Positions 1 through 7,348 of a stretch of 15,893 nucleotides of DNA are shown one piece after another. The first letter of the stretch is position 1, and each line of letters starts with the position of its first letter. The notes below the pieces were generated by a model. That model had not been told where the DNA came from. It made no database searches and saw nothing but the letters and a program-made list of their open reading frames with translations. A program made the translations under genes and the position numbers. Origin of the DNA: CAZDYP01 sp964509505 (GTDB lineage Bacteria; Chloroflexota; Anaerolineae; JACRMK01); contig CAZDYP010000137.1 in NCBI GenBank assembly GCA_964509505.1, positions 1-15,893 of the forward strand, written 5' to 3'.

Positions 1-2
1 GC

Positions 3-2147
3 ACAGTCGGCATCACGAACACCATCATCACGAGTCACACCAGTGGCATCAGTCGTACCAACGGCGTCGTGTTCGAGAACTACAACCTGTTCTTTGGCAA
101 TAGCGTAGCTACAGTAGGAGGTGTCACGAGCGGCGAAGGCAGCCTCATCCAGAATCCTGATTTCACCGACCCGACGTTGGACGATTATCACCTTGCAGCC
201 CATAGTTGCGCCATTGATCTGGGCTCAGCTATCGGCGTCAACCGTGACTTCGAAAACGATGTGCGCCCACAGGGTAGCGGCTTCGACATGGGCTTCGACG
301 AATCGCCGATTGGCAGCACACGCTTGTGTGGTTTGAATTTTGCAAGTAACCCTGTTACACCGACCGTTGGTGTGCCAGCGTTCTTCGTGGCGACACAGAC
401 GCCCGGCGCAGGCATCACGTACACGTGGAGTATCAATGGCGTCGTCGTTGGAAACAGCCGTACCCTTTCCTATACATTCATGCAGAGTGGCGTTTACACA
501 GCCACACTGGTGGCCACGAACGGTACCAACACGCTCACCGTAACCAAACAAGTCGCGGCGTTATGGCGGTCTTACTTGCCACTGATACAGAAACCTGTTC
601 CGTATATTGCAGGTATTCGTTACGTAGCCCCAGGGGGAAATTGTGGGGGACCTCCCTTGTGTTATGCGACCGTGCAAGAAGCAGTAGATGCCTCTAAAGA
701 TGGCGATGAAATTCGTGTAGCCAGTGGGACGTACAGGGGTGTGCAGTCACGTGATGGTGCGGCGGCCGTTGTGCATGTCACCAAAACCGTGACCATACGC
801 GGAGGCTACACGACGACAAACTGGGTAACTGCCGACCCGCTTGCTAACCTCACCACCCTTGATGCTCAATCTTCTGGATCAGTCATCGTCATTCGTGGCA
901 ACATCAGCACAACGATTGAAGGCTTGCGCGTGACCCGCAGCTCTTACAACTACTTTGGCAGCATCAGAGGTGGTATCTACGCTCTTTCTGCCACCGTCAC
1001 ACTGAACAATAACACCATCCTAAACAACAACGACGGTGGAGTATATTTGCGCCGTGGTGCGGCTCATTTGAGCGGCAATACCATTAGCAACAACTGGGCC
1101 AGTTGCGGCGGCGGAGTATATCTGTCTGCAAGCCTGGCTACACTGATAAGCAATACCATTAACAATAATTCCGCCCACTATGGCGCAGTTTGCGTGTCCG
1201 GAGGCACCGTCACCCTCAGCAGGAACACCATTCGCAACAACTATGGTTTTGGGGTGCATCTGATTGCCAGCAATGACTCTCTCCTAGATGGCAACACGAT
1301 TAGCAGCAATTCATTGAACGGCGTGGATATAGACGATAGCGTGGTCACGTTGAACAACAACCTCATCGCCAATAACGGTTGGGGCGGAGTCTATACGCTA
1401 TACAGCTACATCACATTGAACGGCAACACCATCCGCAACAATAACGGCAGGGGAATCTATGCGCATCATGGCACTGCCACGCTGATTAGCAACACCCTTT
1501 ACCTCAATCGCGGATGGGGCATCTATCTGTACGCGCTTGACGATGCGCTGGTGCAAGGCAACACCGTGACCAGCAACGGACGTGGTATCTTCCAAAGTCG
1601 TCGTAATGCAACCTTGATTGGCAATACGCTCAACAACAATTGGAATTGGGGCATCGCTTACAGCGTGCTGCTTTCTTCGACCAACACGACGCTCATCAAC
1701 AACGTGATTAAAGAAAATTTAGGCGAGATCAGGGTCAACAATGCGAGCTTGATCCACACCACCATCGCCGACAATGATCGTGGCGTCGTCGTCAGTGGCC
1801 GGACAACCTTCACAAACACCATTCTGGTCAATCAGACAATCGGCATCAGCGTAACACTGGGTAGCACTACGACACTCAACGGTGTGCTTTGGTTCGGTAA
1901 CGGCGTGAATATCACGGGAACAGGCACAAGCATCGTCACCAATGAGTTTAATGGTGACCCGGTTTTCGCTCCTGACCGCTATCATTTAAACACGGGTTCA
2001 GCTGCCATTGATAGAGGTGTAGTAACCGCTGTGGTAGCCGATATTGACGGTCAAGCGCGTCTCTACGGTGCAGCGCCCGATCTTGGCGCGGACGAATTGC
2101 ATTATACGCTTGACCGCAAAGTATATCTGCCACTCGTGTTTCGTTAG
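3..2147 (+). CDS. Secreted right-handed beta-helix protein with internal PKD/Ig-like domain, 3' part
   Basis: The frame is open from the window edge, so the gene begins upstream. The GTG at 69 is an internal Val, because the preceding codons already read as beta-helix sequence. Numbering from that Val, residues 1-85 are the end of a first beta-helix unit with a DYHLAAHSCAIDLGS closing motif. Residues 88-165 look like a PKD/Ig-like domain (TYTWSINGVVVG, SGVYTATLVATN). SYLPLIQK follows at 168-175. From about 185 to 680 a second beta-helix runs, opened by YATVQEAVDASKDGDEIRVA. It has Asn ladders (NTIxNN, GGVYL, GxGIYxY) in repeats of roughly 20-25 residues and a second closing motif (YHLNTGSAAIDRG, PDLGADE). 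The chain ends VYLPLVFR. Such proteins are exported and often act as polysaccharide-active enzymes or adhesins; no catalytic residues can be assigned here. The layout suggests a fusion of two beta-helix units. Confidence 0.85.
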   Translation, partial: TVGITNTIITSHTSGISRTNGVVFENYNLFFGNSVATVGGVTSGEGSLIQNPDFTDPTLDDYHLAAHSCAIDLGSAIGVNRDFENDVRPQGSGFDMGFDESPIGSTRLCGLNFASNPVTPTVGVPAFFVATQTPGAGITYTWSINGVVVGNSRTLSYTFMQSGVYTATLVATNGTNTLTVTKQVAALWRSYLPLIQKPVPYIAGIRYVAPGGNCGGPPLCYATVQEAVDASKDGDEIRVASGTYRGVQSRDGAAAVVHVTKTVTIRGGYTTTNWVTADPLANLTTLDAQSSGSVIVIRGNISTTIEGLRVTRSSYNYFGSIRGGIYALSATVTLNNNTILNNNDGGVYLRRGAAHLSGNTISNNWASCGGGVYLSASLATLISNTINNNSAHYGAVCVSGGTVTLSRNTIRNNYGFGVHLIASNDSLLDGNTISSNSLNGVDIDDSVVTLNNNLIANNGWGGVYTLYSYITLNGNTIRNNNGRGIYAHHGTATLISNTLYLNRGWGIYLYALDDALVQGNTVTSNGRGIFQSRRNATLIGNTLNNNWNWGIAYSVLLSSTNTTLINNVIKENLGEIRVNNASLIHTTIADNDRGVVVSGRTTFTNTILVNQTIGISVTLGSTTTLNGVLWFGNGVNITGTGTSIVTNEFNGDPVFAPDRYHLNTGSAAIDRGVVTAVVADIDGQARLYGAAPDLGADELHYTLDRKVYLPLVFR

Positions 2148-2165
2148 ACGAGAAAGGAATAGACC

Positions 2166-4034
2166 ATGCGTAACCCAGCATTCGCTCAACAATCCCGCCG
2201 CTCATCGCGTTGGTTGCTCTGGGGCGGCGGCTGTCTTGCGCTTTGCTTGTGCATCTGGGTACTGGCAATTGGCGCAGTGATGCTTGCTTCCGACGAGCAA
2301 ATCGAGCAAGTGAAACGATGGCTGGGGTTGAGTGTGTCCTCACAGGCGGCGGAATGGGCACCGGCCGATGCGTTGACGTTCATCGTCGTCAACCCCCATT
2401 TCGCAGAGCTGGCGAGCTTTGTGTTACTCAAGCCCATCTTTGAAAAAAATCCTGCCTATCTCAAAGCTGTGCTTGACCTCGCGCAGAGCTACACGCCGGG
2501 CAGAGGCGTGAATTTCGAGCGTGACGTGTTGCCTTGGTTAGGCGCGGAAATGGCTTTCGTCGTGCTAGGTTTTGAAGTTGATCCACAATCTACTTGGCGA
2601 ACCAATCCTAACTTCGTCTGGATGGCAGACACGCGCAACGTCTCGCAATCCGAAGTCGCCCTCGCGCGCATCCGCCAAGACGCCGCGGATGTGGGTTGGA
2701 CGTTCAGCTCGGAACGCTACAAAGACATCGAGCTCATCAGCTCAAAGCCGCCATTAGCAGAAGCATGGCGCAGAGGCGGCACCCTCGCCATCTTTCAAAA
2801 CCGCGTGATGTATGGCGCAAACGCGGCGACGCTCAAGAAAATTATAGATGCGAAAAGCGGCGACCCACAACGCACGTTGCAACACCATCCGAAATATCGC
2901 GCCGTGCTGAACAAGCTGCCCCAAGGACATGCGGCAATGCTGTATATGGATTTGGGCGAGGTCATCAAGCAATCGTCACCTGAGACGAGTCGTAGCACGG
3001 CCGCGCTCAACGATCTACAGAGCCTTGGCGTGTCTTTGTCGTTTGCGCCCGATGGCTTGCGCTTCGATTACATCACGCTCTTCGACGAGCAACGCTCATC
3101 GTCCGCACTCAAAAAACTGTTGGCGACCTACAAGCCTAATCCCAACACGGTATTCAACCAGTTGCCTCCCTCGACCATCTTGGCGATTGGTGGGCAAGAC
3201 TTGAAGGCGCAGTGGGAGTATCATGTGGCGGTGTTGAGCGACAAAGAGAAAGAGAATTTTCAGCAGTCGCGCGACAAAGAAAAAAGGGAAAAAGGCATTG
3301 ATATCGAAGCAGACCTCATGGCGTGGCTAACGGGCGAATATGCCTTCGCGTTTGTGCATATCTCCGATCCAAGCAAAGATTTCTCTATAATTCCTCCCGT
3401 GCTTCTGCTAATCGAAGTGCGGGATCAAGCGTTGGCGCAAAGCAAGATAGACAAGCTGGCGCGAGCATATATGTCTCCTGAGGAATTCATCGTCTCTCAA
3501 ACGATTCGCGGCATCCCCATGCAAATTGTGAGCCGACGGGTGGTGAGCAGAAACCCTTCCACCGTTTATGGGTATGGGTTCGTCGGCAATTACTTGGTGA
3601 TTGGCACCAGCGAGGAAGTGTTGGGTATGGCCGTGGACAGCCTGAACCAACCCCTCAGTCGTGACGACGCATTTCAGAAAGTCATCAAACCGTTGCCACG
3701 AGCGAACATTGGCATGTCGTATTTGTCCATCCCATGGCTGATGGAGTTTGCAAAGCCAACCGAAAGCTCAAGGCGTGCTGAATTTGAATGCGAGGCAGTG
3801 CCGTTTTTCAAACCAGTCAAAGGCATCGGTCTGTCCTATGGCGTGCCGCGAAACGACGCGCAAATGGCAACTCTGTTCATCCATATCAGCGAGCCGCCCA
3901 CGCCACAGCCAACCCCATGTCCCACAAAAACGCCGACCTTCACCCCCACGCCTCCACGCCCATTCGTCGCCACAGGGACGCCAACACCCACCCCGCGACC
4001 TACGTTGACGCCTACGCCCACACGCCGACCGTAA
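2166..4034 (+). CDS. DUF3352-family membrane-anchored protein with TP-rich C-terminal tail
   Basis: 622 residues. The ATG has a GAAAGGA ribosome-binding sequence upstream and lies 18 bases after the previous stop, so cotranscription is likely. Residues 1-15 are basic, 16-41 form one membrane segment, and an extracytoplasmic body follows. Residues 62-570 resemble DUF3352: an APADALTFIVVNPH opening, and FERDVLPWLGAEMAFVV at 117-133. The latter recurs in diverged form as IEADLMAWLTGEYAFAF near 380-396, showing an internal two-fold repeat. Residues from about 574 to the end are almost only Thr, Pro and a few Arg (TPTPTPRPTLTPTPTRRP), probably an extended, possibly glycosylated wall- or surface-crossing tail. 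The family has no established biochemical role. The next gene is a shortened paralogue. Confidence 0.8.
   Translation: MRNPAFAQQSRRSSRWLLWGGGCLALCLCIWVLAIGAVMLASDEQIEQVKRWLGLSVSSQAAEWAPADALTFIVVNPHFAELASFVLLKPIFEKNPAYLKAVLDLAQSYTPGRGVNFERDVLPWLGAEMAFVVLGFEVDPQSTWRTNPNFVWMADTRNVSQSEVALARIRQDAADVGWTFSSERYKDIELISSKPPLAEAWRRGGTLAIFQNRVMYGANAATLKKIIDAKSGDPQRTLQHHPKYRAVLNKLPQGHAAMLYMDLGEVIKQSSPETSRSTAALNDLQSLGVSLSFAPDGLRFDYITLFDEQRSSSALKKLLATYKPNPNTVFNQLPPSTILAIGGQDLKAQWEYHVAVLSDKEKENFQQSRDKEKREKGIDIEADLMAWLTGEYAFAFVHISDPSKDFSIIPPVLLLIEVRDQALAQSKIDKLARAYMSPEEFIVSQTIRGIPMQIVSRRVVSRNPSTVYGYGFVGNYLVIGTSEEVLGMAVDSLNQPLSRDDAFQKVIKPLPRANIGMSYLSIPWLMEFAKPTESSRRAEFECEAVPFFKPVKGIGLSYGVPRNDAQMATLFIHISEPPTPQPTPCPTKTPTFTPTPPRPFVATGTPTPTPRPTLTPTPTRRP
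3895..4031 (+). repeat. TP-rich low-complexity coding repeat, tail of the DUF3352 protein
   Basis: The bases are dominated by ACN-CCN codon pairs (acgcc, acacc, acccc). They encode about 45 residues of Thr-Pro repeats with scattered Arg at the protein's C-terminus. The opposite strand reads as an artefactual Gly-Val repeat and is not a gene. Confidence 0.8.
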
Positions 4035-4081
4035 GGCTTTCATTGTGAAGTTCAGCTTCCCTGCTGAAAAAGGAACAAACC

Positions 4082-4537
4082 ATGAATCACTCACCATCCA
4101 ATCGTCGGAAGCAACGCCAGTCACAGCGGTCCTTATGGAATGGCAGTTGTCTCGCATTTGGCTTGGGTATTTGCGCGCTGGCGTTTGGCTTGAGTGTTTT
4201 CGTCATCACGCTCGGCGCGAGACTGTTCGCTTTTGATGAACAAATCATGCAAGCCAAACAATGGTTAGAGTTGAACGGCTCTACCGACTTTGGTGTAGAA
4301 CGCTCGCGGTGGATTTGGAATCCACCGCCCCAAGCGCGGGATTCCAAATCCCGCGCGAGCAGGTGGGGGTTTCTACATCAAAGCCAGGAGAGCCAGTTGA
4401 ACGAAATCTCAAAGCCGACAGAGACACCCAGCAAACCCATGACACCCACTCGACTCGCTGCGCTTACGACACCCACTTCGACCCCGACTCCGACACCAAC
4501 ATCCACGCCCAAAGCTTTCGACACAAGGAGGTTATAA
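4082..4537 (+). CDS. Short paralogue of the DUF3352 protein lacking the DUF3352 body (membrane anchor plus TP tail)
   Basis: 151 residues. It starts with ATG behind AAAAAGGAACAAACC, which matches the leader of the preceding gene (GAAAGGAATAGACC). The first 65 residues parallel that gene: a basic N-terminus, a membrane segment at about 21-47, then FDEQIMQAKQWLEL against SDEQIEQVKRWLGL. The similarity then stops. Residues 71-99 are encoded by an 84-bp palindromic element, and residues 110-143 are a TP-rich tail (PTSTPTPTPTSTP). So the two ends of the paralogue are kept while the roughly 500-residue extracytoplasmic domain is gone. It could be a small expressed membrane peptide with a surface tail, or a decaying duplicate that has stayed in frame by chance. 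I lean to a degenerate duplicate. Confidence 0.5.
   Translation: MNHSPSNRRKQRQSQRSLWNGSCLAFGLGICALAFGLSVFVITLGARLFAFDEQIMQAKQWLELNGSTDFGVERSRWIWNPPPQARDSKSRASRWGFLHQSQESQLNEISKPTETPSKPMTPTRLAALTTPTSTPTPTPTSTPKAFDTRRL
4294..4377. repeat. 84-bp palindromic (MITE/REP-like) element inside a coding sequence
   Basis: The ends are inverted repeats: TGTAGAA (4294-4300) and TTCTACA (4371-4377), then GCTCGCGG against CCGCGCGAGC. Inside are two perfect hairpins, GGTGGAT-TTGGA-ATCCACC and GCGCGGGAT-TCCAA-ATCCCGCGC, whose loops are complementary to each other. The whole therefore also folds as one long imperfect stem. Its length is 28 codons exactly, so the host frame is kept. The encoded peptide is Arg/Trp/Pro/Ser-rich and unlike its flanks. 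Confidence 0.75.
4418..4515 (+). repeat. TP-rich low-complexity coding repeat, tail of the short paralogue
   Basis: The stretch is made of ACN/CCN codons with interspersed Ser, Lys and Ala codons, encoding ETPSKPMTPT through TPTSTPTPTPTSTP. It is shorter and less regular than the tail of the preceding gene. Confidence 0.7.
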
Positions 4538-4736
4538 ACCCAGTCGCCACTCACATTCCATGCCTGGCGAGCCCGATTGGACGACGCGGTGCTGGTTGCC
4601 TGCTCGTCTGCTCGTTGTGTGAGTATAACTCTGCGACGAGCGTATTAACTTCAACCCATTGACCTCTAAAATCCTGAGGATCCCAAGGAGGGTTAGATGT
4701 TCACGAACCCAATTTCTTTGGGCGCAGCAAGTCGGC
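4538..4736. other. Apparent non-coding stretch with two orphan Shine-Dalgarno sequences
   Basis: No convincing gene is seen. AAGGAGG at 4525-4531, overlapping the previous stop, has no start codon at a usable distance. AAGGAGG at 4684-4690 is well placed for the ATG at 4697, but that frame stops after 22 codons (MFTNPISLGAAS...). Both sit in a shared CAAGGAGG(G)TTA context. The arrangement fits an intergenic region scarred by deletion, with the 5' half of the following hydrolase lost. Confidence 0.5.
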
Positions 4737-5309
4737 TTTTACTTCAGCTTTGCGTTGCGCGCTGAACTGGAGGCGCGGGCGGGCGGCAATCCCTCGTGGA
4801 ACACGGGCGTGAATTACCGCACTCAATTCGCCCACTCGGTTAACCATAACCAAGTCAAGTCGCTGTATCAAGCGGCTGGGCTTGATCTAGAAGCCGATCT
4901 CAAGGCATTGGAAGACGCGCCCCGCATTGCTGCCGTGCCGAGTGCGACAAGCTATCTCGCGCAATACCTCACGCTCAATGGGCAGATCCAAGCGCCTGTG
5001 CTGACCATGCACACCACGGCGGATGGGCTCGTTGCAGTGGAAAATGAGCAAGCGTATGCCAGCGTCGTTCATGCGGCGGGCAACAATCACCTATTGCGTC
5101 AAATCTTTGTCCATCGTGCGGGCCACTGCATGTTCACACCCGCAGAGACACTTACCGCTTTCCAGATGCTGCTGGCGCGGTTGCAGCAAGGTCATTGGGG
5201 CAGCCATGACTCACAAAAGCTGAACGCCGCTGCTGCTGCCCTCGGCGCATTGAACAACTTTCCGCCTGCGTTCATCCAATATCACCCAGCCAAGTTCTTG
5301 CGACCATAG
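4659..5309 (+). pseudogene. Alpha/beta-hydrolase remnant, 5'-truncated
   Basis: The open frame can start only at a TTG (4659). Its first 25 or so residues (basic, Arg-rich) do not look like protein. From about 4737 the translation reads like the C-terminal half of an alpha/beta hydrolase. It shows AGGNPSWNTGVNY, a cap-like helical part (LYQAAGLDLEADLKAL), then PVLTMHTTADGLVAVENEQ with the likely catalytic Asp, and FVHRAGHCMFTPAE with the likely catalytic His. The nucleophile elbow GxSxG and oxyanion region, which should lie N-terminal, are absent here and not visible in other frames upstream. It cannot be a working hydrolase of the usual type. A complete gene with a misread start is unlikely, because no hydrolase-like sequence precedes it in any frame. 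Confidence 0.6.
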
Positions 5310-5338
5310 AACCTAATGGGCTTAAGGTCCAAAACATC

Positions 5339-5385
5339 ATGCCCACTAATCGTGTCCTCATCACAACCAGTGGGCATCGTTTTTT
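5339..5385 (+). terminator. Rho-independent terminator after the plus-strand block
   Basis: A 9-bp perfect stem, ATGCCCACT (5339-5347) with AGTGGGCAT (5369-5377), has a 21-base loop and is followed by CG and six T. It ends the plus-strand block. The T run overlaps the stop codon of the convergent phosphorylase gene, and the same hairpin could act weakly for that gene. Confidence 0.7.
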
Positions 5386-6205
5386 ACCGCCTCCCAACTA
5401 CTTCCTCAATCAGCCGCATCAGCCTCGGCGCCGCCTTCTGTCCTGCCTCCAATACCTCGTGGTGCAGCTCTTCCGCGGTGAAGCGCTCGTCGGCGGGTTC
5501 GCCCGTCGCAGGGTTGCTGATGAGCGACAACCCTAACACTTTCATGCCACAATGCACGGCGACAATCGTCTCGTTCGCCGTTGACATGCCCACCGCATCA
5601 CCGCCGAGTAAGCGCAACATCCGCAGTTCCGCCGCCGTCTCGAAGCTCGGCCCCGCGACAGCCGCATAGATGCCCTCATGCAGCAGGATACCCAACTCAC
5701 TCGCAATCGTCTTAGCGAGTTTGCGTAGCGTTGGGTCATACGCAGGATTCATCGCNNNNNNNNNNGTCGTGTCATTTGGCCCATACAGTGGATTGAAGCC
5801 TGCCATGCCAACCATGTTGATGTGATCGTTGATGAGCATGAGGTCGCCCGCTGCAAACTTCGGATTCAGCCCGCCCGCTGCATTGGTGAGGATGAGCGTC
5901 TCGACACCCAACGCGCGCAACACACGCACGTAGAACGTCGCTTGTTGTGGCGTGTAGCCTTCGTAAAAGTGCGTGCGCCCACGCAAGACGCACACAGGCT
6001 GGTCGCGCAGCGTCCCAAGTCGCAGCTCGCCCGTGTGCCCTTCGACGGTTGTGCGCGGAAAATCGGGAATGTCGGCATAAGGAATCGTGACCGCATCCGC
6101 GAGCGCATCAGCCAGCGCGCCCAACCCTGACCCTGTGACGATGGCGATGGTCGGGCGCAATGAGGTGCGCGTGCGGATGTCGTTGGCGGCAGATTGATAA
6201 GGCAT
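5384..6205 (-). CDS. Purine nucleoside phosphorylase, trimeric (family 2) type, interrupted by a sequencing gap
   Basis: Phosphorolyses purine nucleosides to free base and ribose-1-phosphate in purine salvage, in the cytoplasm. About 273 residues as given, a normal length. Motifs of the trimeric class are all present: GSGLG (25-29), H57 in VEGHTGEL, RTHFYEGY (77-84), TNAAGGLN (108-114), GPSFETAAE (185-193), and DAVGMSTANE (203-212). The base-contacting Asn is at 231 (SLISN), in the position that marks 6-oxopurine specificity rather than methylthioadenosine phosphorylase. Ten N at 5756-5765 fall just after GPNDT. Homologues usually have about eight residues between GPND and the following (A/D)M, so roughly 9 bases more than the N run are probably missing. 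Start ATG is at 6205-6203. The gene lies 76 bases behind the recombinase gene, probably cotranscribed. Confidence 0.92.
   Translation of the reverse strand: MPYQSAANDIRTRTSLRPTIAIVTGSGLGALADALADAVTIPYADIPDFPRTTVEGHTGELRLGTLRDQPVCVLRGRTHFYEGYTPQQATFYVRVLRALGVETLILTNAAGGLNPKFAAGDLMLINDHINMVGMAGFNPLYGPNDTXXXXAMNPAYDPTLRKLAKTIASELGILLHEGIYAAVAGPSFETAAELRMLRLLGGDAVGMSTANETIVAVHCGMKVLGLSLISNPATGEPADERFTAEELHHEVLEAGQKAAPRLMRLIEEVVGRR
5756..5765. other. Assembly gap (10 N)
   Basis: Ten undetermined bases lie inside the phosphorylase gene. The reading frame is the same on both sides if the run is counted as ten bases. Ten is a common placeholder length, and the protein family suggests a true gap nearer 19 bases. 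Confidence 0.95.
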
Positions 6206-6213
6206 AAGTAGTT

Positions 6214-6284
6214 GAAGGTCAAAGACGAAAGATTGAAGATTGGAGCCCCATTATCTAGGTATCAATCTTTAGGCTTTAGTCTTA
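6214..6284. repeat. Inverted repeat between recombinase and phosphorylase genes
   Basis: AAAGATTGA (plus strand, 6226-6234) and TCAATCTTT (6263-6271) form a 9-bp stem that extends imperfectly outward (CAAAGACG against TTTAGTCTT). It spans nearly the whole 76-base intergenic space and starts at the recombinase stop codon. No T run follows in the minus direction, so it is not a good intrinsic terminator. It may stabilise the upstream transcript or be a small repeat element. Confidence 0.5.
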
Positions 6285-7193
6285 TTTCGCACGGGGGTGC
6301 GCGTCGTTATACACTTCGCGCAAGCGGTCGTTGGTTACATGCGGATAGACTTGCGTCGTCGCGCTGTTCGCATGACCCAGCAACGCTTGCACGTTGCGGA
6401 GGTCGGCGCCGTTGTTGAGCATGTGCGTCGCAAACGAATGGCGCAGCGTGTGCGGCGTCACTTCGACGGCAATGCCGACACGCCGCGCATACTCCTTGAT
6501 GATGAGCCACAAACCCTGCCGCGTCAGCCGCTCGCCACGCTGATTGACGAATAACGCTTCTTGCAATGGATCTTTCAACAATTGATGACGCCCATTCTGA
6601 ATGTAGGTTTGCAACGCCGTGACGGCTTGCGTGTAGAGGGGCAGAATACGCTCCTTCGCGCCCTTGCCCGCGCAACGAATGAAGCTGTTTTTAGGGTCAG
6701 TTTCGTTCAAGCTCAGGTCATTCAGGTTGAGCTGAATCAATTCGGTAATCCGCATGCCCGTCGCATACAACGCCTCCATGATGGCGCGGTCCCGTTGCCC
6801 TTTCGGGCTAGAATCTTTTGCGGGTTCGGCGAGCAAGCGTTCCACATCTTGCACCGACAGCGCGTTGGGCAGATACTTGCGAACTTTCGGGGCATCCAGC
6901 GTCGTCAGCGGATTTTCGGCGATGATGTTTTCGAGTGTGAGAAAATGGAAGAATGATTTCAGCGCGGCGACCTTGCGCGCCACCGTGGTGGACGACATTT
7001 TTTGCGCCTTCATGTGCAAAACGTATTCGTTCATGTCGGCGCGCGAGATTTGCGCCCACGTCGCATGGGGCGTTTTCTTTTGCAAATACGCCGCGAGTTG
7101 CCCAAGGTCATTTTGGTACGCCGCCAACGTATTTTGCGCGTAGCCTTTTTCGACGGTGATAAATTTCAGGAAAGCTTGAATTTGCTCTTGCAT
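6282..7193 (-). CDS. xerD: Tyrosine recombinase XerC/XerD
   Basis: 303 residues, the usual length of Xer recombinases, which resolve chromosome dimers at dif with FtsK. The N-terminal SAM-like core-binding domain is at residues 1-90 (FLKFITVEKGYAQNTLAAYQNDL) and the catalytic domain at 110-295. All active-site residues are visible: R148 (ATGMRITEL), K177 (AGKGAKER), H248 and R251 (HTLRHSFATHML), H274 (LLGHANSATT) and the nucleophile Y283 (QVYPHV). The lack of any phage or integron context and the full Xer length favour a housekeeping role over a mobile integrase. XerC and XerD cannot be separated by eye, so the symbol is provisional. Start ATG is 7193-7191. The upstream side is occupied by a MITE-like element that separates it from DUF2905 and ruvB. 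Confidence 0.88.
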   Translation of the reverse strand: MQEQIQAFLKFITVEKGYAQNTLAAYQNDLGQLAAYLQKKTPHATWAQISRADMNEYVLHMKAQKMSSTTVARKVAALKSFFHFLTLENIIAENPLTTLDAPKVRKYLPNALSVQDVERLLAEPAKDSSPKGQRDRAIMEALYATGMRITELIQLNLNDLSLNETDPKNSFIRCAGKGAKERILPLYTQAVTALQTYIQNGRHQLLKDPLQEALFVNQRGERLTRQGLWLIIKEYARRVGIAVEVTPHTLRHSFATHMLNNGADLRNVQALLGHANSATTQVYPHVTNDRLREVYNDAHPRAK

Positions 7194-7202
7194 AGTGAGT
7201 CC

Positions 7203-7348
7203 TTAGAAAGTGTTTTGAAAATATAAGACCGAGACCCTAAAGGTTTCGCTGGCCAGCAAAAAAGCATTTCACACAGGCTTTCCGAGCAACTTGTGAACCC
7301 GCTTCGCCAGAAAAACCTTTAGGGTCTGAATTTCAAAACACTCTCTTA
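7203..7348. repeat. MITE-like element with long terminal inverted repeats
   Basis: About 146 bp. The outer arms AGTGTTTTGAAA (7209-7220) and TTTCAAAACACT (7331-7342) are perfect complements and extend outward imperfectly as TTAGAA against CTCTTA. The inner arms GACCCTAAAGGTTT (7233-7246) and AAACCTTTAGGGTC (7313-7326) are 14-bp perfect complements. A GCTGGCCAGC palindrome lies inside the left inner arm. The core has no open frame. It sits in the leader of the recombinase gene, 10 bases before its start, and may have brought or removed a promoter. The transposase family cannot be told from the ends. Confidence 0.75.

Noticed and set aside
1..2147. Periodic Asn-rich coding repeats as a possible CRISPR or tandem DNA repeat
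   Set aside because: The period follows the beta-helix protein rungs and the DNA units are diverged and all coding, with no identical repeats or spacers.
4697..4765. 22-codon ORF with a perfect AAGGAGG in front
   Set aside because: Too short and without recognisable sequence. It is more likely the stranded start of a deleted or shifted gene than a real peptide, though expression cannot be excluded.
6282..7193. Tyrosine recombinase as an integrase of a mobile element or phage
   Set aside because: Full Xer length and motifs, housekeeping neighbours (ruvB, DUF2905, phosphorylase), no attachment-site repeats, tRNA or phage genes nearby.
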